Assembly (NCBI GenBank): GCA_009602735.1
Contig: WELA01009966.1
Location: forward strand, 17,878-43,075
From: Mesotaenium endlicherianum
Taxonomy: Eukaryota; Streptophyta; Zygnematophyceae; Zygnematales; Mesotaeniaceae
Direction of reading: 5' to 3'
Length of the DNA stretch: 25,198 bases
Shown here piece after piece: positions 7,804-16,797 of the stretch. A program made the position numbers and the translations under genes. The first letter of the stretch is position 1. The number at the start of each line of letters is the position of its first letter. The notes under the pieces are model-generated. The model had not been told where the DNA came from, made no database searches, and worked only from the letters and a program-made list of their open reading frames with translations.

Positions 7804-10800
7804 TCCAGTCTACTGACTGTGAGGATGCTAGAGATAGTGAGTCGTCACTAGCTGCCCTCGTAGCAGGTATTATGGGTCCTGCTGAACTGGATTCACTATG
7901 CATGCCTGACAAACAGATAAAGGAGACCATCAGTAATATAGACGTCCAGAGAGTGCACACTCTGGATGCTCTTGTTCCACCTGATGTCCAACATTTCTTT
8001 GCTACGTCAGGAGAACAATGCGAAAGTCAGGAAAAGACAGTCCCCCCTATCCTACTGCATTGCATGATTGCAGGTAGGAAGGTGAGGGCATTTGTTGACG
8101 GAGGGGCGTCACATACTTTTATTCACAAGGACTTAGTTAAGCGGCTAAGGCTGCCTACTGTCACCCAAGGGAATAGAAAAATATTCCTTGGAGATGCCTC
8201 AAGTATCCCGGGAGGAGTTATAACCAAGCCTATTGAGGTCCAGTTAGGTTCTGGCATTGCAGTTCTAACTGAAACGCTTACATTTGAGGTACTCAACACT
8301 GGCTTTTATGATCTCGTGCTAGGCAGGTCCTGGCTTAATAGACATCAAGCTGAAGTGTGTTGGAGCAGAGGTACAGTTAAAGTGAGAGGAGCCAGTGATG
8401 GGCAGACTGACTTGGCACCCACCAGTGCTCTTCCTCTTGTCCTGTGTGGATGGCAAATGAAGGAAAAGAAGAGGCTTCCAGAAGGATGCAAGTTGCTGAA
8501 TGCAATGGAGTTCGTCAAAAGCTGGAACCAGAAGGAAGACAGAATGTTCTGTCTGCTGCTAAGAGAGGTACCTCCTCAACCTGAAGAAGTGGTTGAGAAA
8601 AAGGTAAGCCCTCCGGAGCACCCTACTGCTGCAAAAATTGTTGCTCAGTACACTGATGTGTTTAACATGCCTCCAGGACTACCCCCTAAAAGGGAAGTAG
8701 ATCATAGGATTGATCTATTACCTGGTAGCCAGCCACCCTGGCAACGCACTTATGGCTTGTCTTATTTGGAGAGCGAGGAGTTGAAAACACAGATTGCAGA
8801 GCTGGAGGAAAATGGTTACATTTCTCCCAGTAAATCACCGTACGGCGCACCTATCCTATTTGTTAAGAAAAAGGATGGCAGTATGCGGATGTGTGTGGAT
8901 TACAGAGCCCTGAACAGAATTACAGTAAAGAACAAGTATGCTTTACCCAGAATCGAGGACTTGCTTGATACCCTGTCTGGCGCTAAGGTGTTCAGTAAGA
9001 TAGATCTCAAGAGTGGTTATCATCAAATCAGAATTGCTGAGGGGGATGAACACAAGACTGCTTTCCGCACACGTTATGGACACTATGAGTTCAACGTGAT
9101 GCCATTTGGACTGACTAATGCTCCTGCTACCTTTATGGGTGCTATGAATGACATTTTCAGACCTTATTTGGATAAGTTTGTGCAAGTTTTCCTGGATGAT
9201 ATTTTAATTTTCTCTAAAGATGAAGCTCAGCACACTGAACACTTAAAGAAAGTGCTGGACACTCTGCGGAAAAATCACTTGTATGCTAAAATGAGCAAGT
9301 GTGATTTCTTTAAGGAAAGTATTGAATTCTTAGGCCACGTTGTCAGTAAAGAGGGCATCAGTGTGGATCCTAAGAAAGTCCAGACCATAAGGGACTGGCC
9401 AGTACCACAGTCTGTCTCTGAAGTTAGATCCTTCCTCGGGTTGGCTAACTACTATAGGAGATTTATTGAGAATTATTCCACAAAGGCCAGTAAACTGACT
9501 GACCTTACTAAGAAAGACATCGGGTATGTGTGGGGGGAAGAGCAGCAGGCTGCCTTCCAGACCCTTAAAGATGCCCTTTGTTCTGCCCCAGTGCTAGCCG
9601 TGTATGACCCCAGCAAACCGGTGCAGGTGGTTACTGATGCCTCTGATTTTGCCATGGGTGCTATTTTGTTGCAGCCTGCTGACAAAACCACAAAGGATGG
9701 TAAGGTACGGCAGGAGTGGCATCCTGTGTTGTATGAGTCTATGAAATTTAATCCAGCGGAGATTAATTACTCAGTGCATGATAAAGAGCTGCTAGCTATC
9801 ATTCATGTACTCAAACAGTGGAGAGCATACTTACATGGTAAAGCTTTTAAGGTGATTACAGATCATCTAGCTCTGACCCACTTTCAGAAGAAGTCCAAGC
9901 TGTCGAGGAGGGAGAACCGCTGGAGCCAGATGCTGGAGCAGTTCCAAGTCCAGATCGACTACAAACCAGGGAAGTTGAATCCTGCTGATGCACTCTCTAG
10001 AAGACCTGACTTGCAAGAAAGGAACTTTAGTCAGCATGCTGTAGATAAAGTCCTGTGTGCACTCACTTCACTAAAGGTGAAAAAGTCCTTCCTTGAACAA
10101 CTTAGGAAAGCCTACCTTTCTGACCCAACATTTGAGCCCAGCCCCACTACTGGTGTGTGTCGTGCTACTGCACTCGGGTATAAGCTCAAGGGAGGGGTCT
10201 GGGTGACTGAAACCACTTCAGGCAGGCTGAAGCTGGTCATTCCTAATAACTTGGAAATAAGGTCTCTCTTACTGAGTCAAGCTCATGACAGTCTCCTGGG
10301 TGGACATTTGGGGCAGGCCAAAACTGTTGGCAAACTGGCAAAACATTATCATTGGGAGGGGTTACCCCGGGAGGTCTTGAAATATGTCAAGTCCTGTGAC
10401 CAGTGTCAGAGAAATAAGTCTCGGCACACACCACCCGGAGGTCTCTTGCAACCGCTACCCATCCCAGCGGGACGCTGGGAAACTATATCCATGGACTGGG
10501 TGGTCTCACTACCAAGAACTGCCAACGGGCATGATTCAATACTGGTAGTCGTGGATAAACTGACAAAAATGGTCATTTTTATCCCCACAACTGTCAAAGT
10601 GACTGCACTCGAAACAGCGAGACAGTTTTACAACCATGTAGTATGCCAACATGGGCTCCCTTCTAATATCATCTCAGACAGAGACTCAAAATTCACCTCT
10701 AAGTTCTGGAGAGCTTTAATGGGGTTAATGGGAGTCAAACAGCTGCTCAGCACAGCAAACCACCCTCAGACTGATGGGCAGACTGAAAGAACTAACCGAG

Positions 10801-11588
10801 TTCTGCAGGAGGTGCTGAGAGCATATATTAACCAAAAACAAGATAATTGGGATGACCTGTTGCCTCAAATTCAGTTTGCGGTCAACAGTGCGGTGCACGC
10901 GTCAACGGGCAAAACTCCTTTTGAACTCAGCCTGGGTAGAGTCCCTAAGTCTCCTCTAGATGTGCTAGGGGAATCTTTAACTCACCCTGAAGGGATTGAC
11001 AACCCGGTCTCCCTCCAGTTAACTCAGGAGTTTGCTGACACCCTGTCAGAAGTCCAACGAAACTTGCACACGGCCCAAGAAAACCAACAAAAATACGCTA
11101 ATCAACACCGTCGGGAACTGACATTTTCCAAGGGGGATTTAGTCAAACTGCATTCTCAGCACCTGTACCTCCCTGGTGTGGTCAAGAAAAAGCTTGGCCC
11201 TGTCTGGGTCGGTCCATATTCGGTGGTCCGTCGTGTCGGTCAGAATGCTTACAAACTGAACATGTCAGCTGAATACAAGGGGCACCCGGTCTTTAATGTC
11301 TCCTTCCTGGAACCGTACATCAAAGGTGATACACTGTTCACAGGTCGGTTCCCTGTCCAACCGGGACCGGTCCCCGCTGTCCGGGACGGCGACCCTGAGG
11401 AATATGAGGTCGATGAGATTTTAGACGCTCGCTCGGTCCGTCGATCGTCTAAATATGTCATGAAATACCTCATTCGATGGAAGGGTTACGATGCCTCTGG
11501 GGACACTTGGGAGTTTAAGGACCACTTGACCAATGCCAAAGGGGCGTTGACACGGTTCCACCTTCGGGCCGCTGGAGTCCCTCCATAA
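7785..11588 (+). CDS. pol: Pol polyprotein: protease, reverse transcriptase, RNase H, integrase, chromodomain
   Basis: Replication and integration enzyme set, probably made as a Gag-Pol fusion by -1 frameshifting at 7779-7785. The frame opens at 7758 without an ATG until 7872. Numbering from that Met (1238 aa): aspartic protease with DGGAS at D76, where most relatives have DSGA; reverse transcriptase with D378 ([11 protein letters not shown]) and FLDD (D442, D443); RNase H with D589 (TDAS). Integrase has an HHCC zinc finger from about 805 (H...H...CDQC) and the D875, D936, E972 triad with 35 residues between the last two. A chromodomain at about 1176-1230 ([21 protein letters not shown]) probably guides integration to particular chromatin. 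No stop or frameshift is visible and every catalytic residue is present, so the protein could be active. Confidence 0.96.
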   Translation, partial: RQQQSVIQSTDCEDARDSESSLAALVAGIMGPAELDSLCMPDKQIKETISNIDVQRVHTLDALVPPDVQHFFATSGEQCESQEKTVPPILLHCMIAGRKVRAFVDGGASHTFIHKDLVKRLRLPTVTQGNRKIFLGDASSIPGGVITKPIEVQLGSGIAVLTETLTFEVLNTGFYDLVLGRSWLNRHQAEVCWSRGTVKVRGASDGQTDLAPTSALPLVLCGWQMKEKKRLPEGCKLLNAMEFVKSWNQKEDRMFCLLLREVPPQPEEVVEKKVSPPEHPTAAKIVAQYTDVFNMPPGLPPKREVDHRIDLLPGSQPPWQRTYGLSYLESEELKTQIAELEENGYISPSKSPYGAPILFVKKKDGSMRMCVDYRALNRITVKNKYALPRIEDLLDTLSGAKVFSKIDLKSGYHQIRIAEGDEHKTAFRTRYGHYEFNVMPFGLTNAPATFMGAMNDIFRPYLDKFVQVFLDDILIFSKDEAQHTEHLKKVLDTLRKNHLYAKMSKCDFFKESIEFLGHVVSKEGISVDPKKVQTIRDWPVPQSVSEVRSFLGLANYYRRFIENYSTKASKLTDLTKKDIGYVWGEEQQAAFQTLKDALCSAPVLAVYDPSKPVQVVTDASDFAMGAILLQPADKTTKDGKVRQEWHPVLYESMKFNPAEINYSVHDKELLAIIHVLKQWRAYLHGKAFKVITDHLALTHFQKKSKLSRRENRWSQMLEQFQVQIDYKPGKLNPADALSRRPDLQERNFSQHAVDKVLCALTSLKVKKSFLEQLRKAYLSDPTFEPSPTTGVCRATALGYKLKGGVWVTETTSGRLKLVIPNNLEIRSLLLSQAHDSLLGGHLGQAKTVGKLAKHYHWEGLPREVLKYVKSCDQCQRNKSRHTPPGGLLQPLPIPAGRWETISMDWVVSLPRTANGHDSILVVVDKLTKMVIFIPTTVKVTALETARQFYNHVVCQHGLPSNIISDRDSKFTSKFWRALMGLMGVKQLLSTANHPQTDGQTERTNRVLQEVLRAYINQKQDNWDDLLPQIQFAVNSAVHASTGKTPFELSLGRVPKSPLDVLGESLTHPEGIDNPVSLQLTQEFADTLSEVQRNLHTAQENQQKYANQHRRELTFSKGDLVKLHSQHLYLPGVVKKKLGPVWVGPYSVVRRVGQNAYKLNMSAEYKGHPVFNVSFLEPYIKGDTLFTGRFPVQPGPVPAVRDGDPEEYEVDEILDARSVRRSSKYVMKYLIRWKGYDASGDTWEFKDHLTNAKGALTRFHLRAAGVPP
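7793..7820 (+). promoter_or_regulatory. Frameshift-stimulating stem-loop
   Basis: ACAGTCAGTA (7793-7802) pairs perfectly with TACTGACTGT (7811-7820) around the loop ATCCAGTC (7803-7810). Loop bases ATCCAGT are complementary to ACTGGAT at 7886-7892, so a long-range pseudoknot is possible. Stem and loop are identical in the left copy (1284-1311, minus strand). Confidence 0.7.
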
Positions 11589-11855
11589 CTGTCATTTCAG
11601 TTGACACGGGAAGGTGACAGGCGGTCCTGTCTCCATCTAAGTTGGAGGGGAAAATATATGACAGTTAGTGAGCGAGAGCGATAAAAACACACTCATACGT
11701 TTATGTGTAGCGCATCGCAACTACGTCAACTTTTAGCAATCATCCTGTAAGGTAAACAGCAGCGAAGCCACTATACTAAATACTAACATACTTCCTGCAA
11801 TCCCTATGACAAAGGTCCATATCCTACTAACTTGTGCCCTGGTTACATGTGCAGG
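11589..11855 (+). other. pol-ORF3 spacer with hairpin, second purine tract and TATA-like run
   Basis: No coding region. GACAGG/CCTGTC form a 6-bp stem with a 4-nt loop at 11616-11631. A purine run GGAGGGGAAAA lies at 11644-11654, preceded by AAGTT as in the left copy's polypurine tract. It is followed by an AT-rich AATATAT. The spacer ends in a branch point and 3' splice site. Confidence 0.5.
11825..11854 (+). promoter_or_regulatory. Branch point and 3' splice site before ORF3
   Basis: TACTAAC (11825-11831) is the optimal branch-point sequence. A pyrimidine-leaning stretch and TGTGCAG follow, ending at 11854, 24 nt after the branch adenosine. The ORF3 ATG begins two nucleotides later at 11856. 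Confidence 0.6.
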
Positions 11856-13568
11856 ATGGCGCCCACCACACAAAAGGAGGACAGAAAGCGCAAGGCAGAA
11901 GAAGCCAGGAGGACAATGGAGCAATACCAGAAGGAGCTGGCGGCGACGTCCCTCACCAGGAGAGAACAAGAAAGGGTCCGCAAACAACAAGAGGCGGCAG
12001 AAGAGGCACAGAGGAAGAAGGATCAGGAAGCGGAAAACCTCAGGAAGGCTGAGGAGGAGAGACAGAAGAAACAGCAAGAAGAAGCGGCAGCGGCAGAAGA
12101 GGAGAAAAGGAAAAAGATTGAAGCGGACAGACAGAAGAGCTTGGCCACTTACAGGTATACTGTGGTGGGTGGCCAAAACTTCGATAACCTGAAGGAAGCA
12201 TTGCTGGCAGCCCAGGAGATCAACAGGCTGGAACAGACAACACTGCTACAGAAGGAAGGAGCTACAGCACTGGACAGGAACATCGGGACACACACTGGCG
12301 TGGTCCTTTACGAAGATTATGCTAAGATGGTGGGCTATACAGCAGAGCAGGCCCGGTATCTCGCAGATGATTCAGAGGACAAGCCGGTCCCCATACCGNN
12401 NNNNNNNNNNNNNNNNNNNNNNNNNNNNNNNNNNNNNNNNNNNNNNNNNNNNNNNNNNNNNNNNNNNNNNNNNNNNNNNNNNNNNNNNNNNNNNNNNNNN
12501 NNNNNNNNNNNNNNNNNNNNNNNNNNNNNNNNNNNNNNNNNNNNNNNNNNNNNNNNNNNNNTGGCCAGGGAGGCAGGACAGCAGATGTTCTCTCCCCACT
12601 GGTTCCCGTGTAAACTGAGGAAGGCTGAGCACGGACCCCATAACTACCAGCAGCCAACAGACTGGAGGTGGATGACCGTCACAAATAAGAAGCAGGAGTG
12701 TGACCGAGCCCAATCGGATGACTTCCACTATGGCCTAGACGGCTATCTCATCCTACCACCTCACATTGCCCCTTGGGACCCCAGGCTGAATGGATGCCTG
12801 AGCAATATGAATGCAGAGACCAAGGAACATAGGAGGAGGGGAAGAGACTACTTCTCTAAGGGAAAGCATGCCTTTGTCAAATGGGCAAAGAATGCAGGCC
12901 GGATAGATATCAGTAGGCTGAAGGCCAAGCAACCTCCAGCGCGCCCTAAGAAAGGGAGGTCGGTAGACTACTCCATGTCTACTAGGGAGCAGGACGACTT
13001 AGTGGACGAGACCCCTACTCTCTCCGAGGAGGAGGATGAGGAGGATGAGGAAGAAGAACAAGGCAGAGGAGAAGCATCAGCAGCAGGTACTCAGGATACC
13101 CAGGGACAGGCAGGGGCGCTTCCTAAAGAACCACGATCAGGTGTTTGGAATGTGATCCCCGTTATGGCGACAACTGGACCCCGCGCTCGCTCCCCCAGCC
13201 CACCTGCCCAAGCAGGGGAAGAAGCTGATCTGACTGTACTGGGCAGCAGACACAGGCAGAAATCCCCAGAGGACAGGGGTGCCAGAAGAGGGACACGCGG
13301 GTGGGCCAGAGGTATGCCAGCCTCCCCCTCCGCTCAGGGGCATGTACCTCTAGCCAATGTATTTCAGCATCCTACTGGAATGCCTGTCTATGTGGGAATC
13401 AACACCCAAGTGGTTGAAGAGCAGGCCACCATCCTCCGTTCTCCTCGAGGGCCAACTTTAGAGCAAACAGGGTTCTTTAGAAGGCCAGCTGACAGACCTA
13501 GAGGGCTGTCCAGATCTAGGTCCAGATCTCCGTCTCCTGATCCTGAAGCCCCAGGAACAACCCCTTAA
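11856..13568 (+). CDS. ORF3: coiled-coil, acidic and RS-rich protein of unknown function
   Basis: An extra 570-codon frame, in sense, between pol and the 3' LTR. I do not recognise the family. Residues about 5-95 are a charged Lys/Glu/Arg/Gln heptad-like coiled coil. A segment with YTVVGGQNFDNLKEALLAA follows, then an assembly gap (residues about 182-235), then a Trp/Cys/His-containing globular-looking part (WFPCKLRKAEHGPHNY, DWRWMTV, YGLDGYLILPP). The C-terminal third looks disordered, with an acidic run near 390-402 and a final [12 protein letters not shown] tail. No signal peptide or membrane segment is seen, which argues against an envelope protein. ATG 11856 is chosen because A at -3 and G at +4 give a strong context and it directly follows a 3' splice site; ATG 11847 is an in-frame alternative. 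The frame is the same on both sides of the gap. A diverged C-terminal relative lies at 3943-4150. Confidence 0.75.
   Translation: MAPTTQKEDRKRKAEEARRTMEQYQKELAATSLTRREQERVRKQQEAAEEAQRKKDQEAENLRKAEEERQKKQQEEAAAAEEEKRKKIEADRQKSLATYRYTVVGGQNFDNLKEALLAAQEINRLEQTTLLQKEGATALDRNIGTHTGVVLYEDYAKMVGYTAEQARYLADDSEDKPVPIPXXXXXXXXXXXXXXXXXXXXXXXXXXXXXXXXXXXXXXXXXXXXXXXXXXXXXXXAREAGQQMFSPHWFPCKLRKAEHGPHNYQQPTDWRWMTVTNKKQECDRAQSDDFHYGLDGYLILPPHIAPWDPRLNGCLSNMNAETKEHRRRGRDYFSKGKHAFVKWAKNAGRIDISRLKAKQPPARPKKGRSVDYSMSTREQDDLVDETPTLSEEEDEEDEEEEQGRGEASAAGTQDTQGQAGALPKEPRSGVWNVIPVMATTGPRARSPSPPAQAGEEADLTVLGSRHRQKSPEDRGARRGTRGWARGMPASPSAQGHVPLANVFQHPTGMPVYVGINTQVVEEQATILRSPRGPTLEQTGFFRRPADRPRGLSRSRSRSPSPDPEAPGTTP
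12399..12561. other. Assembly gap (163 N) inside ORF3
   Basis: A run of unknown bases. ORF3 is open in the same frame on both sides, but the true length is unknown, so continuity of the protein is assumed. Confidence 0.98.
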
Positions 13569-13681
13569 GGTGACACGCTGAAGAGGCAGTCAGTAAGGGA
13601 GGCTGGTCAGGTTCAGTTCCCTTATTTAAAATTTCTGCAGTTTAATGTTGTCGAGGCGACAACAAGTTAAGTGGGAGGGAT
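13569..13681 (+). other. ORF3-LTR junction with stem-loop and polypurine tract
   Basis: After the ORF3 stop, TGTTGTCG and CGACAACA form a perfect 8-bp stem around AGG at 13646-13664. The polypurine tract GTGGGAGGGA at 13671-13680, the primer for plus-strand DNA, is followed by one T and then the 3' LTR. Confidence 0.8.
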
Positions 13682-14401
13682 TGTAATGAATCAGTATATT
13701 AGTGGATATAATATTCATTTAAATATAATAGTTAATTAAGTTCAGCCTGCTGAACTTTAGTTAATAATCAGTCTGCTGGACTTTACATAATTATCAGTTT
13801 AATGACTCGGCCGAAAGCAGCAGGCTGAAGTCAACTTAAGTCAGCTTGCTGACACATTCTTTGACAGCCAGCTGACTTCCGTACTCGGTAGCAGCGAACT
13901 GCCTTGATATGCATCTAAGTGCGATATGCTAGATGAATGGCCAGATGACATCCCTATGATGGATGGCTATTCGGGATGATGGGAGATGGCGGTGGATTTG
14001 GTTAACCGAGGTCCTACCAACGTGGTTAACTCCCGGGTAGGCGGTGCCATCGCACTGACCGTTGAACAGTAAACTCATTCCATGTACATACGCTAGGCAT
14101 TGCTCTCGAGTTCGGCATTCGGACACGAGGCCAACTCTCTTGTACAGCTTACTGAGAGAGATCTGAATCCAAGGCGAGAAGCCATTGATACGCACTGTCT
14201 TCTAACCTTGCTTATGTATGAGTTTACTGATTTGCATTATTAATGCTAGTTTACTCTCATTTGACTGACAAGTACTATTCACTGCTAGTGTGTTGTCCTT
14301 TGCCGTTAAACCAGTTAACGGAAAATACCATAAAGATTACTTGCTGATATAAAGATCTTTATTAATTGTTAATCGCCTATTTGGTAAGTCGATTCATTTC
14401 A
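13682..14401 (+). repeat. 3' LTR (720 bp)
   Basis: TGTAATG...TTTCA, same length as the 5' LTR. The differences from it cluster in U3 around 13797-13840, where GTCAACTTAAG replaces the TATATAA-containing sequence, and near the U5 end (about 14240-14330). Confidence 0.95.
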
Positions 14402-14406
14402 CTCTG
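14402..14406. repeat. Target-site duplication CTCTG, right
   Basis: Second copy of CTCTG, directly after the 3' LTR; host sequence follows. Confidence 0.93.
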
Positions 14407-14509
14407 CATTTTTAACTAATCTTTTCCGACTCCATAAAATTCAACCTCTGCATTAATTAGACTTCTTTTGATTGAATATTGCGCTCTTTGGGTGTTCCCG
14501 CGAGTGGCC

Positions 14510-14551
14510 ATGGCGAGGCAAAGCAAGGCAAAGTCTCGCCTGGATCGCGAA
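14510..14551 (+). CDS. Possible first coding exon (14 codons) of an unidentified transcript
   Basis: An ATG in a very good context (GGCCATGG) opens 14 basic codons (MARQSKAKSRLDRE) that run exactly up to a consensus donor GAA|GTAAGT. The exon ends in phase 0. Joined to the acceptor at 16796 it would hit a stop after six codons, so it does not extend the zinc transporter. It could be an upstream ORF in that gene's leader, the first exon of another gene, or chance. Confidence 0.25.
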
Positions 14552-16036
14552 GTAAGTGGTGTCGGGGGCGTGGGAGTGAGCGCTCATTCGTTAGATGGAT
14601 TTGTGGGCTAGTAGGGTTGGGGGCTTGCAGGTGCGCAGCCATGGCCGCTCGTAATGGTAGACGGCCACGGCCACCTGTTTTTTAAGAAGGCTTTGAGAGA
14701 GAGAGGGTGAGAAGGGGAGGGAGGAGCGGCTTGGCCATGGCCGGCTCCCGCTCGGAGGGCATAAAGGAGGAGGGGAAGGTGTGCCGTCGACGGCAAGCGT
14801 CAACACCAATTGCGCTGTTTCAGCACCGCGTTTGTCGTGATTGTTTGGAGTAGCCTCTGGAAGGGGCACGTTGTCGATTTCCTCACATTTTGAAATTGAC
14901 AATCAGAGTATAGAGAATGTTGAGGTTAGAGATTTGATATTCACTTGGAGACGGTGTTGCACATTCTTGCTTCATTAAACTTGGGAAAAATACACTTTTA
15001 CCATCAATTGGCGACACAACACCAGATTTACACTCGATTCGTCCAATTTGGACCTTTTTATGACGTATTGACCAATGTTGCCAGAAACACCACAAATTCA
15101 ACCCTATCCCTGAAAACCATCATGAAGTGAGAACAAAGCCTTCGCAAAGTCATAAATTTGTGCATGATTTGTGCAAAAAGGTATCACACAAAAATTTAGA
15201 ATTGAGAAAAGTCCATGTTAAAAATATTTAGAAGGTATTATAATCGCATTTTTTACCCCGCCAATTTGGAGTAGTATTCAAAAGAGTAAGGGAGTGCCCG
15301 TAGGGCCGGCTTGGCAGGATTAAAGAAGAAGCTAATAAATTTCCAATTTGTGCAACTGATCAGTTTTGTAGTGCGAAAGTGGAATCAAGGTAAGAAGGAA
15401 ATTGCAATTGTGTGCGTGATGAGTTGGCAATCTTCTTTTTGTCACAGGGGGGTCCTAAACCTGACCCCTTGCCCCTCCGGCCGGAATACAAACATCATTT
15501 GTAACCAAGTTCAATAAAGAGTTAGCTGCTCAAATATGGTCAATATTGTCGGGCACTAGTTTATTTTATCTTTTTGTGAGAAAATAGTACTCTCAGATGC
15601 ATTTTGGTGAAGATTGCTCGCACGACTTATATTGTAAGTGACTGAACGTGCTCAACAGTACTCGCAATAAAAAGGAATGTCAAATTACAAGGTGTGAAAG
15701 ATGCAAAAAAGGTGAAGGTCGAATATATGGTACATTTTGTAAAATTGCAATAATCGTCAAAGTAATGTTCAATTTGGATATGAATCTGGTGTCACGGCGT
15801 GAAGTGATGGGATGTACGTCTGTTGCCCTTGAAACTTCAGAACTTCTGACTTGTGACAAACTTTGACACTTCAGTTATAACTTGAAGAGAGGTGACCTTC
15901 TAAATGCACATCTTTCACACATGCATGTATTGGGACTCGCGAGTTGCGACCAATAACGACGCTCTCGTGCTGTGTTGGCAACTTGCAGGTCGTGAGCGCT
16001 GTTCAGCGCCGCTACTCCGAGCAACTCCGAGCAGAC

Positions 16037-16087
16037 TCCGAGTCGTCACTTGCTCCGAGTCGTCACTTGCTCCGAGTCGTCACTTGC
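16037..16087 (+). repeat. Three tandem copies of a 17-bp repeat
   Basis: TCCGAGTCGTCACTTGC is repeated perfectly at 16037, 16054 and 16071. Partial copies (ACTCCGAGCA) lie just upstream. Confidence 0.9.
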
Positions 16088-16479
16088 AATTGCACGCAGT
16101 TGCTGGCAGCAGCTGACGGTTGCAATTGCTTGAAGTTCTCCCCGACTGGCGTTTCGCGAAGCCAGGAGAAGCAGGGCGAAACAGGGCGAAGTTGAGCGAA
16201 TGCAGATCAATATGCAGCGTTGTTGACCTGCTATGTCGGTTCTATGACTTTGATCCGATATCATGGGTGAATCACGTGTCCAAGCCTGATCCTGCTTGTC
16301 CCCATTTTCCTCTGCCTCTATCCCTGCCAATCTCTGCCTGTCCCTGGCAGTCCCCTGCTGGTACCTGCTATGTCAGCTGTCGGTGCCGTGATGTCGTCAT
16401 TAGTGTGTACGTTATGAGCACATATAACAGCGACTACCGCCTTCCTCACGAGCCGTATTCAGGAGCTCGAGCGGGCCAC

Positions 16480-16486
16480 TTATATA
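16480..16486 (+). promoter_or_regulatory. TATA-like box, possible zinc-transporter promoter
   Basis: TTATATA in otherwise GC-rich sequence about 310 bp before the start codon, upstream of the proposed leader intron. No supporting motif was found for a start site. Confidence 0.25.
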
Positions 16487-16797
16487 CTGCCCGGCTTGGC
16501 CCAGCATACCTCTCCTGTGTGCTACAGACGCACGAGGGAGACGTACAAATTACTGATTTCTTCTTATTGATGGATGGATCTGTTCAAGCATGCAATTCCT
16601 GTAGCCTTTTGACTACATTGAGCATATATTGGGCCAAGCGCAACGACAAAGAACAATTCCTACTCACGAGATGCACACTTCGCTGATTCGATCACCCTTT
16701 CTTAACCCGCTGTGAGCAAGCTGATGCGCGAGGCCACCGATCGAACGTTGAGATAATCAAATTAGATACGTATTGATTTATAATTTCCTTTTCCAGT

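Larger units (their letters stand above)
5571..14401 (+). mobile_element. Complete Ty3/gypsy chromovirus with a third ORF
   Basis: This is an 8,831-bp element in the order 5-bp duplication, 5' LTR, primer binding site, gag, pol with integrase and chromodomain, ORF3, polypurine tract, 3' LTR, 5-bp duplication. RT-RNaseH-integrase order and the C-terminal chromodomain place it among chromoviruses of the Ty3/gypsy (Metaviridae) group. Gag and pol are open throughout. ORF3 is open except for an assembly gap. By eye, the two LTRs differ at roughly 25 sites in 720 bp, so the insertion is not brand new. Matching target duplications show that it is one insertion and not a recombinant of two. Confidence 0.96.
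14407..16797. other. Host intergenic or 5' regulatory region
   Basis: No gene is supported with confidence. It contains a possible short first exon (14510-14551), a purine-rich run at about 14690-14735, AT-rich stretches at about 14880-15900, three tandem 17-bp repeats at 16037-16087 and a TATA-like TTATATA at 16480-16486. A 188-codon open frame at 16120-16686 has no recognisable motif and is probably chance. The right end is a good 3' splice site (CCTTTTCCAG, ending 16796) just before the zinc-transporter start codon. This implies an intron in its 5' leader with a leader exon somewhere in this region. Confidence 0.5.

Noticed and set aside
11856..13568. ORF3 as an envelope gene
   Set aside because: Position and splice signals are env-like, but no signal peptide, membrane anchor or glycoprotein-like Cys pattern is seen outside the gap.
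14738..14851. Short frame starting MAGSRSEGIK as a gene
   Set aside because: About 38 codons, no motif and no convincing splice continuation.
16120..16686. 188-codon open frame upstream of the zinc transporter
   Set aside because: No motif, no good start context and biased composition. It overlaps tandem-repeat-derived sequence and probably leader or promoter DNA.
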